A stretch of 64,000 bases of DNA, from positions 1 to 64,000 of the forward strand of contig CAJFTM010000004.1 in NCBI GenBank assembly GCA_904419945.1. Reading direction: 5' to 3'. Of the stretch, positions 33,398 to 43,251 are shown piece by piece. Below the pieces are notes generated by a model that saw only the letters and a list, made by a program, of their open reading frames with translations, did no database searches and was not told the DNA's origin. Numbering within the stretch: position 1 is the stretch's first letter; every line of letters starts with the position of its first letter. The stretch is from an uncultured Clostridia bacterium. GTDB lineage: Bacteria > Bacillota > Clostridia > Christensenellales > Borkfalkiaceae. Both the position numbers and the translations under genes were made by a program.

Positions 33398-33481
33398 CTT
33401 GTTCTCCTATCTATGAAGGTAACTCTCCGCTTTTCGGAGAGGACGATTCCCCCTTCCGCGAAAGCGGCGGATAAGCGGAAA

Positions 33482-33928
33482 TCAAAGTGTTTCCGCACTG
33501 CCGCCCGCTTTCTCGATCGCTTCTTTCGCGGAAGCGGAGAACTTCGCCGCCTTGACGGTGATGGCGTTTTTGAGTTCGCCGCCGCCCAGGACCTTCAGGC
33601 CGCTGTTATCCTTGACCTGCTTGGCGAGTTTATTCGCCATGACGTACTCGTAATCGACGACCGTGCCCGCCTCGACTTCTGCGAGGGCAGAGAGGTTGAC
33701 GATAACATATTCTTTGCGGAAGCGGTTGTTGAAGCCGCGCTTGGGGAGACGGCGATGGATCGGGGTCTGGCCGCCTTCAAAGCCGGGACGGACACCGCCG
33801 CCCGAACGCGCCCACTGACCCTTGTGGCCCTTGCCGCTCGTCTTGCCCAGGCCCGAGCCGATGCCGCGCCCCAAGCGCTTGGCAGGCGTGTTCGAGCCGA
33901 TTGCGGGTTGAATTGTATCGATTCTCAT
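33482..33928 (-). CDS. rplO: 50S ribosomal protein L15
   Basis: 148 residues: N-terminal Gly-rich [19 protein letters not shown] and the conserved [15 protein letters not shown]. Late-assembly 23S rRNA binder. Confidence 0.97.
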   Translation of the reverse strand: MRIDTIQPAIGSNTPAKRLGRGIGSGLGKTSGKGHKGQWARSGGGVRPGFEGGQTPIHRRLPKRGFNNRFRKEYVIVNLSALAEVEAGTVVDYEYVMANKLAKQVKDNSGLKVLGGGELKNAITVKAAKFSASAKEAIEKAGGSAETL

Positions 33929-33940
33929 AATGCAAGCTCC

Positions 33941-34120
33941 TTACACGTTCTCGACCTGGACCAGGTGAGACACTTTTTTGATCTGGCCGCGGACGGAGGG
34001 CGTATCCTCATGGACACGGAAGGAACGGATCTTTTTCAGACCCAATGCCGCGACCGTCGCCTTCTGCGTTTCGGTGCTGCCGATGGTGCTCTTTACCAAC
34101 GTAACTTTGATCTGTGCCAT
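33941..34120 (-). CDS. rpmD: 50S ribosomal protein L30
   Basis: 59 residues from the ATG at 34120: [39 protein letters not shown]. The start follows AGGAGGGCACTTTACAA. It lies between rpsE and rplO as usual. Confidence 0.96.
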   Translation of the reverse strand: MAQIKVTLVKSTIGSTETQKATVAALGLKKIRSFRVHEDTPSVRGQIKKVSHLVQVENV

Positions 34121-34136
34121 TTGTAAAGTGCCCTCC

Positions 34137-34658
34137 TCAGCCGATGATCTCTTCCACGGTCTTTCCGCGCAGCGCGGCGACCTGTTCTGCCGTACGCAGC
34201 TCTGCGAGGCCCGCGATCGTCGCCTTGACGCAGTTGACGGGGTTGCTCGTGCCGTGCGATTTGGTGCGAATATCCTTGATGCCGGCAGCTTCCATGACCG
34301 CACGGACGGGGCCGCCCGCGATGACGCCGGTACCTTCGGAAGCGGGCATCATGTAGACGTAGCCGCGGCCGAAACGGCCATGCACTTCGTGCGGGATGGT
34401 AGAATCGAGCATCGGCACGTTGATCAGGTTCTTTTTAGCCTGAGAGGTCGCCTTTTCGATCGCTTCGGGCACTTCCTGCGCCTTTCCGGAGCCTACGCCG
34501 ACGCGGCCCTTGCCGTCGCCGACCACGACCAGCGCCGCAAAGCGCATGTTTTTACCGCCCTTGACGACCTTGGTGACGCGATTGACCTGGATCAGCTTTT
34601 TGATGAACCCGTCGTTTTCTTCCTGCCTTCTTGCAGGTCTTCTGTCTTCTCTTGCCAT
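34137..34658 (-). CDS. rpsE: 30S ribosomal protein S5
   Basis: 173 residues. The N-terminal dsRNA-binding-like domain ([37 protein letters not shown]) is followed by the C-terminal S5 fold ([15 protein letters not shown]). Helps decoding fidelity and helicase action at the mRNA entry. Confidence 0.97.
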   Translation of the reverse strand: MAREDRRPARRQEENDGFIKKLIQVNRVTKVVKGGKNMRFAALVVVGDGKGRVGVGSGKAQEVPEAIEKATSQAKKNLINVPMLDSTIPHEVHGRFGRGYVYMMPASEGTGVIAGGPVRAVMEAAGIKDIRTKSHGTSNPVNCVKATIAGLAELRTAEQVAALRGKTVEEIIG

Positions 34659-34672
34659 GGTATACTCTCCTC

Positions 34673-35041
34673 TCAGAATTTAAGCCCGGCTTCTCGCGCG
34701 CCGTCTGCGACACCCTTGACGCGGCCCGTGTAGATGTAGCCGCCGCGGTCGAACACGACCGTTTCGATGCCGGCGGCGAGCGCCTTTTTGGCGGCTTCCG
34801 CGCCAACCACCTTGGCGGCCTCCGTCTTGGTCAGATCCTTGATCTTTTCCTTGATCGCCTTTTCCATGGTGGATGCCGATACGAGCGTGACGCCCTTGAC
34901 GTCGTCGATCACCTGAACGTAAATGTGATTGAGGCTCCTGTATACGTTGAAGCGGGGCGTCTCTGCGGTGCCCGCGATCTTTTTGCGGACGCGCGCATGG
35001 CGCTGCAGCCTATCTGCATTTTTATCTTTTTTCGAAATCAT
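34673..35041 (-). CDS. rplR: 50S ribosomal protein L18
   Basis: 122 residues: [47 protein letters not shown]. Binds 5S rRNA. Confidence 0.97.
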   Translation of the reverse strand: MISKKDKNADRLQRHARVRKKIAGTAETPRFNVYRSLNHIYVQVIDDVKGVTLVSASTMEKAIKEKIKDLTKTEAAKVVGAEAAKKALAAGIETVVFDRGGYIYTGRVKGVADGAREAGLKF

Positions 35042-35054
35042 TGTTTACGCTCCT

Positions 35055-35594
35055 TTATTTACCGGCCGTCTTGCCTTCCTTCCGCTCGATGACTTCGTCC
35101 TTGTAGCGGATACCGTAGCCGTGGTAAGGTTCCGGCTCGCGCAGCGAACGGATGTTTGCCGCGACCTGGCCGACACGAACCTTATCGATGCCCGAAACGG
35201 TGATCTCCGTCTGCGTGGGGCACTCCAGCTTGATGCCGTCCGACTCCGCGAATTCCACGGGGTGCGAATAACCGATGTTGAGCACGATCTTGTTGCCCTG
35301 TTTAGCGACCTTGTAGCCGACGCCGTTGATGACCAGGCCCTTGCTGTAACCGTTGGTCACGCCCGTCACCATATTGTGCAGCAGTGCACGGTACAGCCCG
35401 TGCTTCGCGCGCAGCTCCTTCGAGTCGTTCGCGCGGGTCAGCGTCGCATGGCCGGCCTCGACCGAGACGGCGATGCGCGCGTCGATCTCCTGTTCGAGCG
35501 TGCCCTTCGGCCCCTTGACGATCATTTTGCCGTCCTTGACGTCGACCGTCACGCCAGCGGGGATCGCGACAGGCATTTTTCCTATTCTCGACAT
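35055..35594 (-). CDS. rplF: 50S ribosomal protein L6
   Basis: 179 residues: MSRIGKMPVAIPAGV, then the duplicated L6 fold with VNGVGYKVAKQGNKI and the C-terminal signature REPEPYHGYGIRYKDEVI. Confidence 0.97.
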   Translation of the reverse strand: MSRIGKMPVAIPAGVTVDVKDGKMIVKGPKGTLEQEIDARIAVSVEAGHATLTRANDSKELRAKHGLYRALLHNMVTGVTNGYSKGLVINGVGYKVAKQGNKIVLNIGYSHPVEFAESDGIKLECPTQTEITVSGIDKVRVGQVAANIRSLREPEPYHGYGIRYKDEVIERKEGKTAGK

Positions 35595-35605
35595 TGCTTG
35601 CCTCC

Positions 35606-35998
35606 TTACCAGACGAAGCAGAGCACTTCGCCGCCTACGTTCGCGGCCTTTGCCTGCCTGTCCGTCATGATTCCTTTGGAGGTGGAAACGATGGTCGTAC
35701 CCAACCCTCCGAGCACCTTGGGCATCTTCTCTGCGCTCGAATAGGTGCGCAGGCCGGGCTTGGAGACCCGCTTCAAACCGGAGATGACCGGTCTGTTGCC
35801 ATCGGCGTACTTGAGCCCGATCACGAGCTTGCCGGAAAGGCCGTCGTCCACAAAGTCGACGCTCTTGATATAACCTTCGTCCAGCAGGATCTGCGCGATC
35901 GCCTTTTTCATATTGGAAGCGGGCACCTCGACCGTTTCATGCTTGGCGGTCAGGGCGTTCCGGATTCTTGTGAGCATATCTGCGATGGGATCTGTCAT
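35606..35998 (-). CDS. rpsH: 30S ribosomal protein S8
   Basis: 130 residues: [15 protein letters not shown] at the start and the RNA-binding end [20 protein letters not shown]. Binds central 16S rRNA and, in E. coli, represses the spc operon. Confidence 0.97.
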   Translation of the reverse strand: MTDPIADMLTRIRNALTAKHETVEVPASNMKKAIAQILLDEGYIKSVDFVDDGLSGKLVIGLKYADGNRPVISGLKRVSKPGLRTYSSAEKMPKVLGGLGTTIVSTSKGIMTDRQAKAANVGGEVLCFVW

Positions 35999-36009
35999 TG
36001 TGTGCCTCC

Positions 36010-36195
36010 TTACCAGCTCGCCTTTTTCACGCCCGGGATCTGCCCCTTGTACGCGAGGTTGCGGAAGCAGATACGGCAGATGCCGTATTTGCGCAGAACG
36101 GCGTGCGGACGCCCGCAGATGCTGCAGCGGGTGTACGCCCGTGTAGAAAATTTCGGCGTTCTCTGCTGTTTATTGATCATTGATTTTTTAGCCAT
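36010..36195 (-). CDS. rpsZ: 30S ribosomal protein S14, zinc-binding type Z
   Basis: 61 residues. [20 protein letters not shown] supplies the four zinc cysteines. The short zinc form is the main S14 of Gram-positive bacteria. Confidence 0.97.
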   Translation of the reverse strand: MAKKSMINKQQRTPKFSTRAYTRCSICGRPHAVLRKYGICRICFRNLAYKGQIPGVKKASW

Positions 36196-36207
36196 GTTCC
36201 GTTCTCC

Positions 36208-36765
36208 TTATTTCTTGAAGGGCATTCCCAACGCCCCGAGAAGCTCTTTTGCCTCTTCGTCCGTCTTCGCCGTGGTCACGATGCAGATATCGAAACCGCG
36301 GATCTTCTCCACCTGATCGTAGGAGATCTCGGGGAAGATCAGCTGCTCTTTGACGCCCAGCGCGTAATTGCCGCGGCCGTCGAAGGAGTTTGCGGACACG
36401 CCGCGGAAGTCGCGCATGCGCGGCAGCGCAATGGACACGAACTTATCGTAGAACTCGTACATGCGGTCGTTGCGGAGGGTGACCTTCAGGCCGACGTTCA
36501 TGCCCTCACGCACCTTAAAGTTTGCGACCGACTTCTTTGCCTTGGTGATGACCGGCTTCTGACCGGAGATCGCCTTCAGCTCGTCGTGCGCGATCTGCAC
36601 GCTCTTCGCGTTGTCCTTGATGTCGCCGAGACCGGAGTTGATCACGATCTTGACCATCTTGGGGACCTCGTTCACGTTCTTATAACCGAACTTTTTGACG
36701 AGGTAAGGCACGACTTCCGTCTCATATGCCTCTTTGACTCTGTTTTTATATGCTTTTTCTGCCAT
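36208..36765 (-). CDS. rplE: 50S ribosomal protein L5
   Basis: 185 residues: [50 protein letters not shown]. Binds 5S rRNA and forms the B1b bridge with S13. Confidence 0.97.
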   Translation of the reverse strand: MAEKAYKNRVKEAYETEVVPYLVKKFGYKNVNEVPKMVKIVINSGLGDIKDNAKSVQIAHDELKAISGQKPVITKAKKSVANFKVREGMNVGLKVTLRNDRMYEFYDKFVSIALPRMRDFRGVSANSFDGRGNYALGVKEQLIFPEISYDQVEKIRGFDICIVTTAKTDEEAKELLGALGMPFKK

Positions 36766-36781
36766 TGGGTGTCACCTCGCC

Positions 36782-37213
36782 TCAGTCCTTCTTCTCTTCT
36801 GCCGCGGCCTCTGCTTTGGCGGTGCGCTTTCTCGTGCGCTTTTTGGGAGCGGCCGTCTCCTCGGCGGCTGCTGCCTTCGAGGGCTTTTTATAAGCCTTGT
36901 CGAGCACGGCGCCGCACTTGCAGACGCGCACCTTTTTGGTCTTGCCGTCCACCTCGACGAACGCATGCTTCACGCGCGTCGCCTTGCCGCACTTGTCGCA
37001 GATGACCATGACGTTCGAGGCGTCGATGAAGCCCTCGCGCTCGATGATCTGCGAAACATCGCTGGCCTTGCGCGCCTTTTGATGCTTCTTTTGGAGGTTG
37101 ACGCCCTGCACGGTGACGCGGCCGGCTTTGGGGTCGGTGTTGACCACGCGGCCCGTTTTGCCCTTGTCCTTGCCTGCGATCACGACTACGTTGTCATTCA
37201 GTTTAACGTTCAT
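36782..37213 (-). CDS. rplX: 50S ribosomal protein L24 with C-terminal extension
   Basis: 143 residues. The KOW core (VVVIAGKDKGKTGRVVNTDP) and the C-terminal part VMVICDKCGKATRVKHA are normal L24. Beyond about residue 105 there is an Ala/Lys/Glu-rich tail of roughly 35 residues ending EEKKD, absent from most L24. Confidence 0.96.
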   Translation of the reverse strand: MNVKLNDNVVVIAGKDKGKTGRVVNTDPKAGRVTVQGVNLQKKHQKARKASDVSQIIEREGFIDASNVMVICDKCGKATRVKHAFVEVDGKTKKVRVCKCGAVLDKAYKKPSKAAAAEETAAPKKRTRKRTAKAEAAAEEKKD

Positions 37214-37224
37214 GGGGCTCCTCC

Positions 37225-37593
37225 TTACAGCACTTCGGGAGCGAGGGAGATGATACGCATGTAATCCTTATCCCTCAGTTCACGCGCGATCGGCCCGAAG
37301 ATACGGGTGCCGCGGGGCTGCTTTTGGTTATCGATGATGACTGCGGCGTTGTCGTCGAAACGAATGTAGGTACCGTCCGAGCGGCGAATGCCTTTATTGG
37401 TTCTGACGATGACCGCCTTGACGACCTCGCCCTTTTTAACGGCGCCGCCGGGAGCCGCGGACTTGACGCTGGCGATGATCACGTCGCCGATGTTGCCGCA
37501 CTTCCGGAACGATCCGCCCAGAACCCTGATGCACATGAGCTCTTTTGCGCCGGAATTGTCCGCCGCTTTCAGCCTTGTCTGTGGTTGTATCAT
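37225..37593 (-). CDS. rplN: 50S ribosomal protein L14
   Basis: 122 residues: [47 protein letters not shown]. Interface protein and binding site of RsfS and of bridge B5. Confidence 0.97.
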   Translation of the reverse strand: MIQPQTRLKAADNSGAKELMCIRVLGGSFRKCGNIGDVIIASVKSAAPGGAVKKGEVVKAVIVRTNKGIRRSDGTYIRFDDNAAVIIDNQKQPRGTRIFGPIARELRDKDYMRIISLAPEVL

Positions 37594-37618
37594 ATGGCTC
37601 TTCTCTCCTTAACTACGC

Positions 37619-37873
37619 TTACTTCGCCTTCTCGACGATCTCGGCAACCCGCCAGTTTTTGTCCTTGCTGAGTTTCCGCGTCTCGACGATGCGGACCTTA
37701 TCGCCGACGACGCAATCGTTCGCCTCGTCGTGCGCCTTGACCTTTTTGGTCTTGGTGATGGTCTTCTTATAGAGGGGGTGCTTGCTCTTGTCGACGATGG
37801 CGACGACGACCGTCTTATCCATTTTGTCGGAGACGACCAGCCCGACTCTCTCTTTCCTAAGATTTCTTTCCAT
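37619..37873 (-). CDS. rpsQ: 30S ribosomal protein S17
   Basis: 84 residues: [47 protein letters not shown]-fold 16S rRNA binder. Confidence 0.97.
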   Translation of the reverse strand: MERNLRKERVGLVVSDKMDKTVVVAIVDKSKHPLYKKTITKTKKVKAHDEANDCVVGDKVRIVETRKLSKDKNWRVAEIVEKAK

Positions 37874-37888
37874 GACTTACTGCCTCCC

Positions 37889-38089
37889 TTACGCTCTCGA
37901 CCGGAGCTGTCTTGCGCGGATCACGGTGTTGACGCGCGCGATATCACGCTTGCAGGATACGATCGACATCGGGTTTTCCAGCTGGCCCGACGCGTGGCGG
38001 AAACGGAGGTTGAACAGCTCGCTCTTGAGCTCGCCCAGCTTCTTCTGCAGCTCCTCGTCCGTCATGTTGTGAAGTTCATTCCCTTTCAT
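37889..38089 (-). CDS. rpmC: 50S ribosomal protein L29
   Basis: 66 residues, helical hairpin: MTDEELQKKLGELKSELFNL, RFRHASGQLENP. Sits at the tunnel exit near the trigger factor site. Its ATG shares one base with the rplP stop (TAATG). Confidence 0.96.
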   Translation of the reverse strand: MKGNELHNMTDEELQKKLGELKSELFNLRFRHASGQLENPMSIVSCKRDIARVNTVIRARQLRSRA

Positions 38090-38562
38090 TAACCTTCACC
38101 GCCTTCTGTAATTTTTTCGCTGCCTTCGGGCAGCTCGCCCGTCACGGGGTTCGGCTGGCCCTTGACCATGAACTTGGTTTTGATCGGCAGTTTGTGGCCG
38201 GCGAGACGCATCGCCTCGCGCGCGATATCTTCGGGCACGCCCGCCATTTCGAACAGGACCCTGCCCGGCTTGACGACCGCGACCCAGTACTCGACTGCAC
38301 CCTTACCGGAGCCCATACGGGACTCGGCCGGGTGGCGGGTGATCGGCTTGTGCGGGAAGATGTCGATCCACACCTGGCCGCCGCGCTTGATAAATCTTGT
38401 CATCGCGATACGGGCTGCCTCGATCTGACGGGAGGTGATGCGCGCGCCGTCGACGGCTACCAAACCGTATTCGCCGTACGCGACCTTGTTGCCCTTATGT
38501 GCCTGGCCCTTGATCTTGCCGCGATGCTGTCTTCTTCTTTTAACTCTCTTCGGGATCAACAT
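38089..38562 (-). CDS. rplP: 50S ribosomal protein L16
   Basis: 157 residues: [51 protein letters not shown]. Near the A-site tRNA elbow. Slightly long C-terminus with [15 protein letters not shown]. Confidence 0.97.
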   Translation of the reverse strand: MLIPKRVKRRRQHRGKIKGQAHKGNKVAYGEYGLVAVDGARITSRQIEAARIAMTRFIKRGGQVWIDIFPHKPITRHPAESRMGSGKGAVEYWVAVVKPGRVLFEMAGVPEDIAREAMRLAGHKLPIKTKFMVKGQPNPVTGELPEGSEKITEGGEG

Positions 38563-38564
38563 GA

Positions 38565-39224
38565 TTATCTATCTCCTCCTTCATGCGCCTTCGCCTTGAG
38601 GACTTCGCCCTTGTAGATCCAGACCTTGACGCCGATCATACCGAAGGTGGTGTGCGCTTCCGCCAGACCGTAATCGATGTCTGCGCGGAGCGTCTGCAGA
38701 GGGATGGAACCCTCGTGATACTGCTCGCTGCGCGAGATCTCGGCGCCGTCGAGGCGGCCGCTGACCATGATCTTGACGCCCTTTACGCCCGAGCGCATGG
38801 CACGGCCGATCGCCTGCTTCATGGCACGGCGGAAAGACATACGCTTTTCCAGCTGCTGCGCGACGCCCTCGGCGACGAGCTGCGCGTCCGAATCGGGTTT
38901 GCGCACTTCGGTGACGTTGATGACGATCGTTTTGCCGCGCGTGAGCTTGGCGAGATCCTTTTTGATGACCTCGATCTCCGAGCCCGCCTTGCCGATCAGC
39001 ACGCCGGGCTTGCCGGTGAGCACCGTCACGACGACGCGGTTTGCCGCGCGCTCGATCAGGATCTTGCTGATCGCCGCGGCGTAGTACTTTTTCTTGATGA
39101 AGTTGCGGATCTCGTAGTCCTCTTTCAGGTTCTTTGCGAAATCCTTTTTATCGGCATACCACTGGGTGTCCCAGCCCTTGATGACGCCGACTCTCAGTCC
39201 GTGTGGATTAACTTTCTGTCCCAT
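38565..39224 (-). CDS. rpsC: 30S ribosomal protein S3
   Basis: 219 residues: [22 protein letters not shown] domain ([17 protein letters not shown]) and the C-terminal ISVSGR-type motif [13 protein letters not shown]. mRNA entry-channel helicase protein. Confidence 0.97.
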   Translation of the reverse strand: MGQKVNPHGLRVGVIKGWDTQWYADKKDFAKNLKEDYEIRNFIKKKYYAAAISKILIERAANRVVVTVLTGKPGVLIGKAGSEIEVIKKDLAKLTRGKTIVINVTEVRKPDSDAQLVAEGVAQQLEKRMSFRRAMKQAIGRAMRSGVKGVKIMVSGRLDGAEISRSEQYHEGSIPLQTLRADIDYGLAEAHTTFGMIGVKVWIYKGEVLKAKAHEGGDR

Positions 39225-39237
39225 GACGAATTACTCC

Positions 39238-39627
39238 TTACTTGCTCTGCACGTCAAGAATGACCGTGATGTGGCTGGTTCTCTTGAGGATGGAATGCGC
39301 CCTGCCCTTAGAGACGGGGTTCATGCGCTTGAGGGTCGGGCCCTGATCTGCGAACGCCTCGGCGACGATCAGGTCACCGCGGTCCATCCCGTAATTGTGC
39401 TCCGCGTTTGCCGCCGCGGACAGGAGCACCTTTTTGACCGGCTCCGCCGAGACGATGGTCGCGTAGTCGAGGATCGCTGCCGCCTCGTTTACGCTCTTGC
39501 CGCGGATGAGCGCCAGCGCCCTGCGGACTTTGTAAGGGGACATTCTGATATGTCTTGCGACCGCGTAAGGACGCCTGTCCTTGGTCTCCGCGATGCGCTT
39601 TGCCTTTTCACGCGTATTTTTTGCCAT
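39238..39627 (-). CDS. rplV: 50S ribosomal protein L22
   Basis: 129 residues: MSPYKVRRALALIRGKSVNEA, PTLKRMNPVSKGRAHSILKR (the tunnel loop), HITVILD. Lines the exit tunnel. Confidence 0.97.
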   Translation of the reverse strand: MAKNTREKAKRIAETKDRRPYAVARHIRMSPYKVRRALALIRGKSVNEAAAILDYATIVSAEPVKKVLLSAAANAEHNYGMDRGDLIVAEAFADQGPTLKRMNPVSKGRAHSILKRTSHITVILDVQSK

Positions 39628-39644
39628 TTCCGTTCAGCCCTCCT

Positions 39645-39926
39645 TTACTTCTTGGCGCCGGTGGTCTTGCCACCCGCATGCCCTTTGAAGGTCCTGGTGG
39701 GCGCGAACTCGCCCAGCTTGCAGCCGACCATGTCTTCCGTAATGTATACGGGAACGTGCTTCCTTCCGTCGTGCACGGCGATCGTGTGACCGACCATCTG
39801 CGGGAAGATCGTGGACGCTCTCGACCAGGTTTTCAAAACTTTTTTATCGTTTGCCGCGTTGAGCTCTTCGACTCGCTTGAGGAGCCGCGCTTCAACGTAG
39901 GGGCCTTTCTTTACGCTTCTGCTCAT
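39645..39926 (-). CDS. rpsS: 30S ribosomal protein S19
   Basis: 93 residues: [51 protein letters not shown]. Head protein contacting S13. Confidence 0.97.
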   Translation of the reverse strand: MSRSVKKGPYVEARLLKRVEELNAANDKKVLKTWSRASTIFPQMVGHTIAVHDGRKHVPVYITEDMVGCKLGEFAPTRTFKGHAGGKTTGAKK

Positions 39927-39941
39927 TTAAGTGATCCTCCC

Positions 39942-40769
39942 TCAATTGATGCGTTTGAGAATGAACTTGCTCGTGCTGTTCTTCTTCTTTCTCGTCTTAT
40001 AACCGAGCGCGGGCTTGCCCCAAGGGGTCATCGGGCCGGCATGGCCGACAGGGCTCTTGCCCTCGCCGCCGCCGTGCGGGTGATCGCAAGGGTTCATGAC
40101 CGAGCCGCGCACCGTCGGGCGGATGCCCATGTGGCGGGTCTTGCCCGCTTTGCCGATGCGGATGATCTCATGCTCGACGTTGCCGACCTGGCCGATGGTC
40201 GCGCGGCAGACGGCAGGGACGAGGCGCATCTCGCCGCTGGGCATCTTGAGGGTCGCATAGGCTCCCTCGCGCGCCATCAGCTGTGCGCTGATACCGGCTG
40301 CGCGGGCGATCTGGCCGCCGCGGCCGGGCTTGAGTTCGATGTTGTGCACCATCGTGCCGACGGGGATGTTCTCCAAGGGCAGGCAGTTGCCGGCCTTGAT
40401 ATCTGCATTCGCGCCGGAGAGAACGGTGTCACCCACATTCAGGCCGATCGGCGCGAGGATGTATCTCTTTTCGCCGTCAGCGTACGCGAGCAGTGCGATG
40501 TTCGCGCTGCGGTTGGGGTCATACTGGATGCTCTTGACCTTTGCGGGAATGCCGTCCTTATTGCGCTTGAAGTCGATGATGCGGTATTTTCTGCGGTTGC
40601 CGCCGCCGATGTGGCGGACAGTGATCTTGCCCTGATTGTTGCGGCCGCCCGTCTTGCGCATATCCTCGATGAGGCTTCTTTCCGGTTTGGTCTCGGTGAT
40701 CTCCTCATAGGTGTGCACCGTCATGAAACGGCGCGCGGCGGACGTCGGTTTATATCTCTTGATAGCCAT
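39942..40769 (-). CDS. rplB: 50S ribosomal protein L2
   Basis: 275 residues: [33 protein letters not shown], and the peptidyl-transferase loop [17 protein letters not shown] with the key His. One of the largest, most conserved 23S binders. Confidence 0.97.
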   Translation of the reverse strand: MAIKRYKPTSAARRFMTVHTYEEITETKPERSLIEDMRKTGGRNNQGKITVRHIGGGNRRKYRIIDFKRNKDGIPAKVKSIQYDPNRSANIALLAYADGEKRYILAPIGLNVGDTVLSGANADIKAGNCLPLENIPVGTMVHNIELKPGRGGQIARAAGISAQLMAREGAYATLKMPSGEMRLVPAVCRATIGQVGNVEHEIIRIGKAGKTRHMGIRPTVRGSVMNPCDHPHGGGEGKSPVGHAGPMTPWGKPALGYKTRKKKNSTSKFILKRIN

Positions 40770-40796
40770 GTCTAACTTTCCTCCGTTGATTCTTGG

Positions 40797-41087
40797 TTAG
40801 GACAGAGAATTGAAGTATTCGATCGGCTTGCTGCTCTCTTTCAGCTGCACGATCGCCTTCTTATAGGAGGAAGTCATGCCCTCGTTCCTGCCCATTCTCT
40901 TCAATTTGCCGCGCACGTTGCACGTATTGACGCTTTCGACCTGGACGCCGAACAGCTGTTCGACCGCCATCTTGATCTCCGTCTTGTTCGCGCCCTTCGC
41001 TACTTTGAAGGTATATTTCTTGGCGGCGATGCCGTCATACCCCTTCTCCGTGAGGATGGGGCGAAGGATGATGTCTTCCGCTCTCAT
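40797..41087 (-). CDS. rplW: 50S ribosomal protein L23
   Basis: 96 residues: IILRPILTEKGYD, FKVAKGANKTEIKMAVEQLF, VNTCNVRGKLKRMG. Docking site at the tunnel exit for SRP and trigger factor. ATG shares one base with the rplD stop. Confidence 0.97.
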   Translation of the reverse strand: MRAEDIILRPILTEKGYDGIAAKKYTFKVAKGANKTEIKMAVEQLFGVQVESVNTCNVRGKLKRMGRNEGMTSSYKKAIVQLKESSKPIEYFNSLS

Positions 41088-41713
41088 TACGCTCCGTAGA
41101 CCTCCTGAATTTTCTCGACCGCGCCCTTGGTAAGAACGACTTTCCGGTTGGCGACCACTTCATACGTGCTGATCTGTGCGACGGGAAGGGTGCTCAGATT
41201 CTGAATGTTGCGGCTGGCAAGGATGACGTTTACGTCGTCACTGTCCATCACGAGGACGGTGCGCTTGTCCAGCTTGAGAGCCTCGACGAACTTGACCATC
41301 TCTTTGGTCTTGGGAGCGCTCACTTCCAGCTTCTCCACGACGATCAGCTCGCCGTCCGCCACCTTTTTGGAGAGGGCGGAGAAGAGTGCGCCGCGGCGCG
41401 CTTCCACATTCATCTTTTTGGAGAAGTCGCGGCTCTTGGGTGCGAACACGACGCCGCCCTTCGTCCACTGCGGCGCGCGGATGGAACCTTGGCGCGCACG
41501 GCCGGTGCCCTTCTGCCGCCACGGCTTTGCGCCGCCGCCGCGCACTTCCGTGCGGGTCAGCGTGCTCTTCGTGCCCTGGCGCTCGTTCGCAAGGCGGGTG
41601 ACCACTGCCTGGTGGATCAGCGGTTCGTTGTACTCCGCGCCGAAGATCTTGTCGGACAGCTGCATTTCGCCCGCTTCCGACCCGTCCATTTTATATACTT
41701 TAATGCTAGGCAT
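41087..41713 (-). CDS. rplD: 50S ribosomal protein L4
   Basis: 208 residues: the tunnel loop GTKSTLTRTEVRGGGAKPW and KGTGRARQGSIRAPQW are intact. In E. coli L4 binds the S10 leader to repress its own operon; the structured leader upstream of rpsJ here makes a similar control possible. Confidence 0.97.
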   Translation of the reverse strand: MPSIKVYKMDGSEAGEMQLSDKIFGAEYNEPLIHQAVVTRLANERQGTKSTLTRTEVRGGGAKPWRQKGTGRARQGSIRAPQWTKGGVVFAPKSRDFSKKMNVEARRGALFSALSKKVADGELIVVEKLEVSAPKTKEMVKFVEALKLDKRTVLVMDSDDVNVILASRNIQNLSTLPVAQISTYEVVANRKVVLTKGAVEKIQEVYGA

Positions 41714-41727
41714 GTTCTGTTTTCTCC

Positions 41728-42363
41728 TTATTTGGACTTGACGCTGTCGCTGACGGCGACGATGCTGCCCTTCGGGCCGGGGATCGCGCCTTTGATGAGC
41801 AGCGCGTTGCGCGCCGCATCCACCTTGACGACCTCGAGGTTCTGCACGGTCACGCGCTCATGGCCGTACTGTCCGGGCATGCGCTTCTGCTTGAAGACGC
41901 GGCTGGGCGTGGAGTTCGCGCTCATGGAACCCACTTCGCGGTGCACGGGGCCGACGCCGTGCGTCTCTTTCAGGCGGTGCTGGTTCCAGCGCTTGATGAC
42001 ACCGGAGAACCCGTGGCCCTTGCTGGTGCCGACGACGTCGACATGCTCGCCCTCCTTAAAGATGTCCGCTTTGACCTCTTTGCCAACCTCATATGCGGAC
42101 AGATCTGCGAGGCGGAATTCTTTGAGAACTTTCTGCGGCTTGACGCCCGCCTTTTTGAACTGGCCGAGATCGGGCTTGTTGACGCGCTTTTCGCTCACTT
42201 CGTCGAAGCCGAGCTTGAGTGCGGCATAGCCGTCCTTCTCCACCGTCTTGATCTGCACAACGGGGCAGGGCCCCGCTTCCACCACCGTGACCGGGATCAC
42301 TTTCCCGTCCGGAGTAAAGATCTGCGTCATGCCGACTTTGCGGCCGATGATTGCTTTATTCAT
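41728..42363 (-). CDS. rplC: 50S ribosomal protein L3
   Basis: 211 residues: [57 protein letters not shown]. Contacts the peptidyl-transferase centre. Confidence 0.97.
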   Translation of the reverse strand: MNKAIIGRKVGMTQIFTPDGKVIPVTVVEAGPCPVVQIKTVEKDGYAALKLGFDEVSEKRVNKPDLGQFKKAGVKPQKVLKEFRLADLSAYEVGKEVKADIFKEGEHVDVVGTSKGHGFSGVIKRWNQHRLKETHGVGPVHREVGSMSANSTPSRVFKQKRMPGQYGHERVTVQNLEVVKVDAARNALLIKGAIPGPKGSIVAVSDSVKSK

Positions 42364-42442
42364 AGATAAAGTTCACTCCTGTTTGATTTATTGTGAATAC
42401 CTTGCCTTCCGCAAAGTATTACGATAGCGATTTTGAAAGCGT

Positions 42443-42742
42443 TTACAGCTTGATCTTGATATCGACGCCCGCGGGGAGATGGACGCTGTCCAACAGTTTC
42501 GCGTTGGGGCTGTAGATGTCGATGATGCGCTTATGGGTCCGGATTTCGAACTGTTCGCGGCTATCCTTATATTTATGGGGCGAGCGAAGGATGGTGACGA
42601 TCTCCTTCTCGGTCGGCAGAGGGATGGGGCCGCCGATCTTGGCGCCCGACTTCTGCATAGCGTCTACGATGCGCTGCGCCGCGAGGTCCACGAGTTCGTG
42701 GTCATACGCTGCCAGTTTGATCCTGATCTTCTGTCCTGCCAT
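42443..42742 (-). CDS. rpsJ: 30S ribosomal protein S10
   Basis: 99 residues: [51 protein letters not shown]. First gene of the superoperon; also NusE in antitermination. Preceded by a leader of about 245 bases and a consensus promoter. Confidence 0.97.
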   Translation of the reverse strand: MAGQKIRIKLAAYDHELVDLAAQRIVDAMQKSGAKIGGPIPLPTEKEIVTILRSPHKYKDSREQFEIRTHKRIIDIYSPNAKLLDSVHLPAGVDIKIKL

Positions 42743-42990
42743 TTCTGATTGATTCCTCCGTTTTTTATACTAACTTTCTGTCAACTGAGCCGTGTGTGTC
42801 GAAGTGTCTCAGAAAAAGAAAGGCCATTCGATTTTTCAATTGAATGGCTGCACTCCGGTTAGTCGCAGGGATCGAGCCCCCACATTTGTCGGCATAAATT
42901 ATCTTCGCGCGGGCGCGATTTTGCTGCGTTGATCCTCGCACTCCCGCGGCGTTTAAGTAACTTTACGCCTCAACCCTATTACACAGCCTA
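42743..42990 (-). promoter_or_regulatory. Structured leader of the S10 superoperon
   Basis: The predicted transcript starts near 42987. The leader has several possible helices, for example GGCGT/ACGCC near the 5' end, two complementary GATCC-containing segments in the middle, the terminator-like hairpin at 42810-42848, and CTGAG/CTCAG near the end. No T-box motif or leader peptide is evident. Such a leader before rpsJ suggests autogenous control, as with L4 in E. coli. Confidence 0.65.
42810..42848 (-). terminator. Candidate attenuator in the S10 leader
   Basis: On the minus strand GCCATTC-(12 bases)-GAATGGC, whose inner bases AATTGAAAAATC can extend pairing, is followed by CTTTCTTTTTC. It lies about 70 bases before rpsJ, inside the leader, so it could switch off transcription early. 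Confidence 0.65.
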
Positions 42991-42993
42991 AAT

Positions 42994-43022
42994 ACTATAC
43001 CATACCCGTCAAGATATGTCAA
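42994..43022 (-). promoter_or_regulatory. Sigma-A promoter of the S10 superoperon
   Basis: On the minus strand a perfect TTGACA, a 17-base spacer, TATAGT. Confidence 0.85.
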
Positions 43023-43099
43023 ACAAAAAACGCGCAGTTTTCCAACTTTTTTTGGCTTTTTTGCCGAAAAGCGGCCGCTTCCGGCAGGAACGGCCCGTT

Positions 43100-43203
43100 T
43101 TATTACAATCCTTTTATCCTTTTAAGAGAAGACCGGAAGCGCGCTGTTTTTTTATTACAACTTATTACAAGTTGCTGACATCTGCAGTGAAAGTTTATTA
43201 CAA
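43100..43203 (+). repeat. Four direct repeats of TTATTACAA upstream of the phosphoesterase gene
   Basis: Copies at 43100-43108, 43152-43160, 43162-43170 and 43195-43203, with a partial GTTACAA at 43211. Start-to-start distances are 52, 10 and 33 bases, close to 5, 1 and 3 helix turns, so the copies face nearly the same side. This looks like a multi-site operator. The gene's promoter itself is unclear; TACAAT at 43212-43217 is a possible -10. Confidence 0.55.
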
Positions 43204-43251
43204 GCGCATGTTACAATGACAGCAATGAATCAAAAAAGGAGAACAAGAGAA

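Noticed and set aside
42743-42990. T-box riboswitch in the rpsJ leader
   Set aside because: No T-box core sequence or specifier loop was found, and T-boxes do not normally control ribosomal protein operons.
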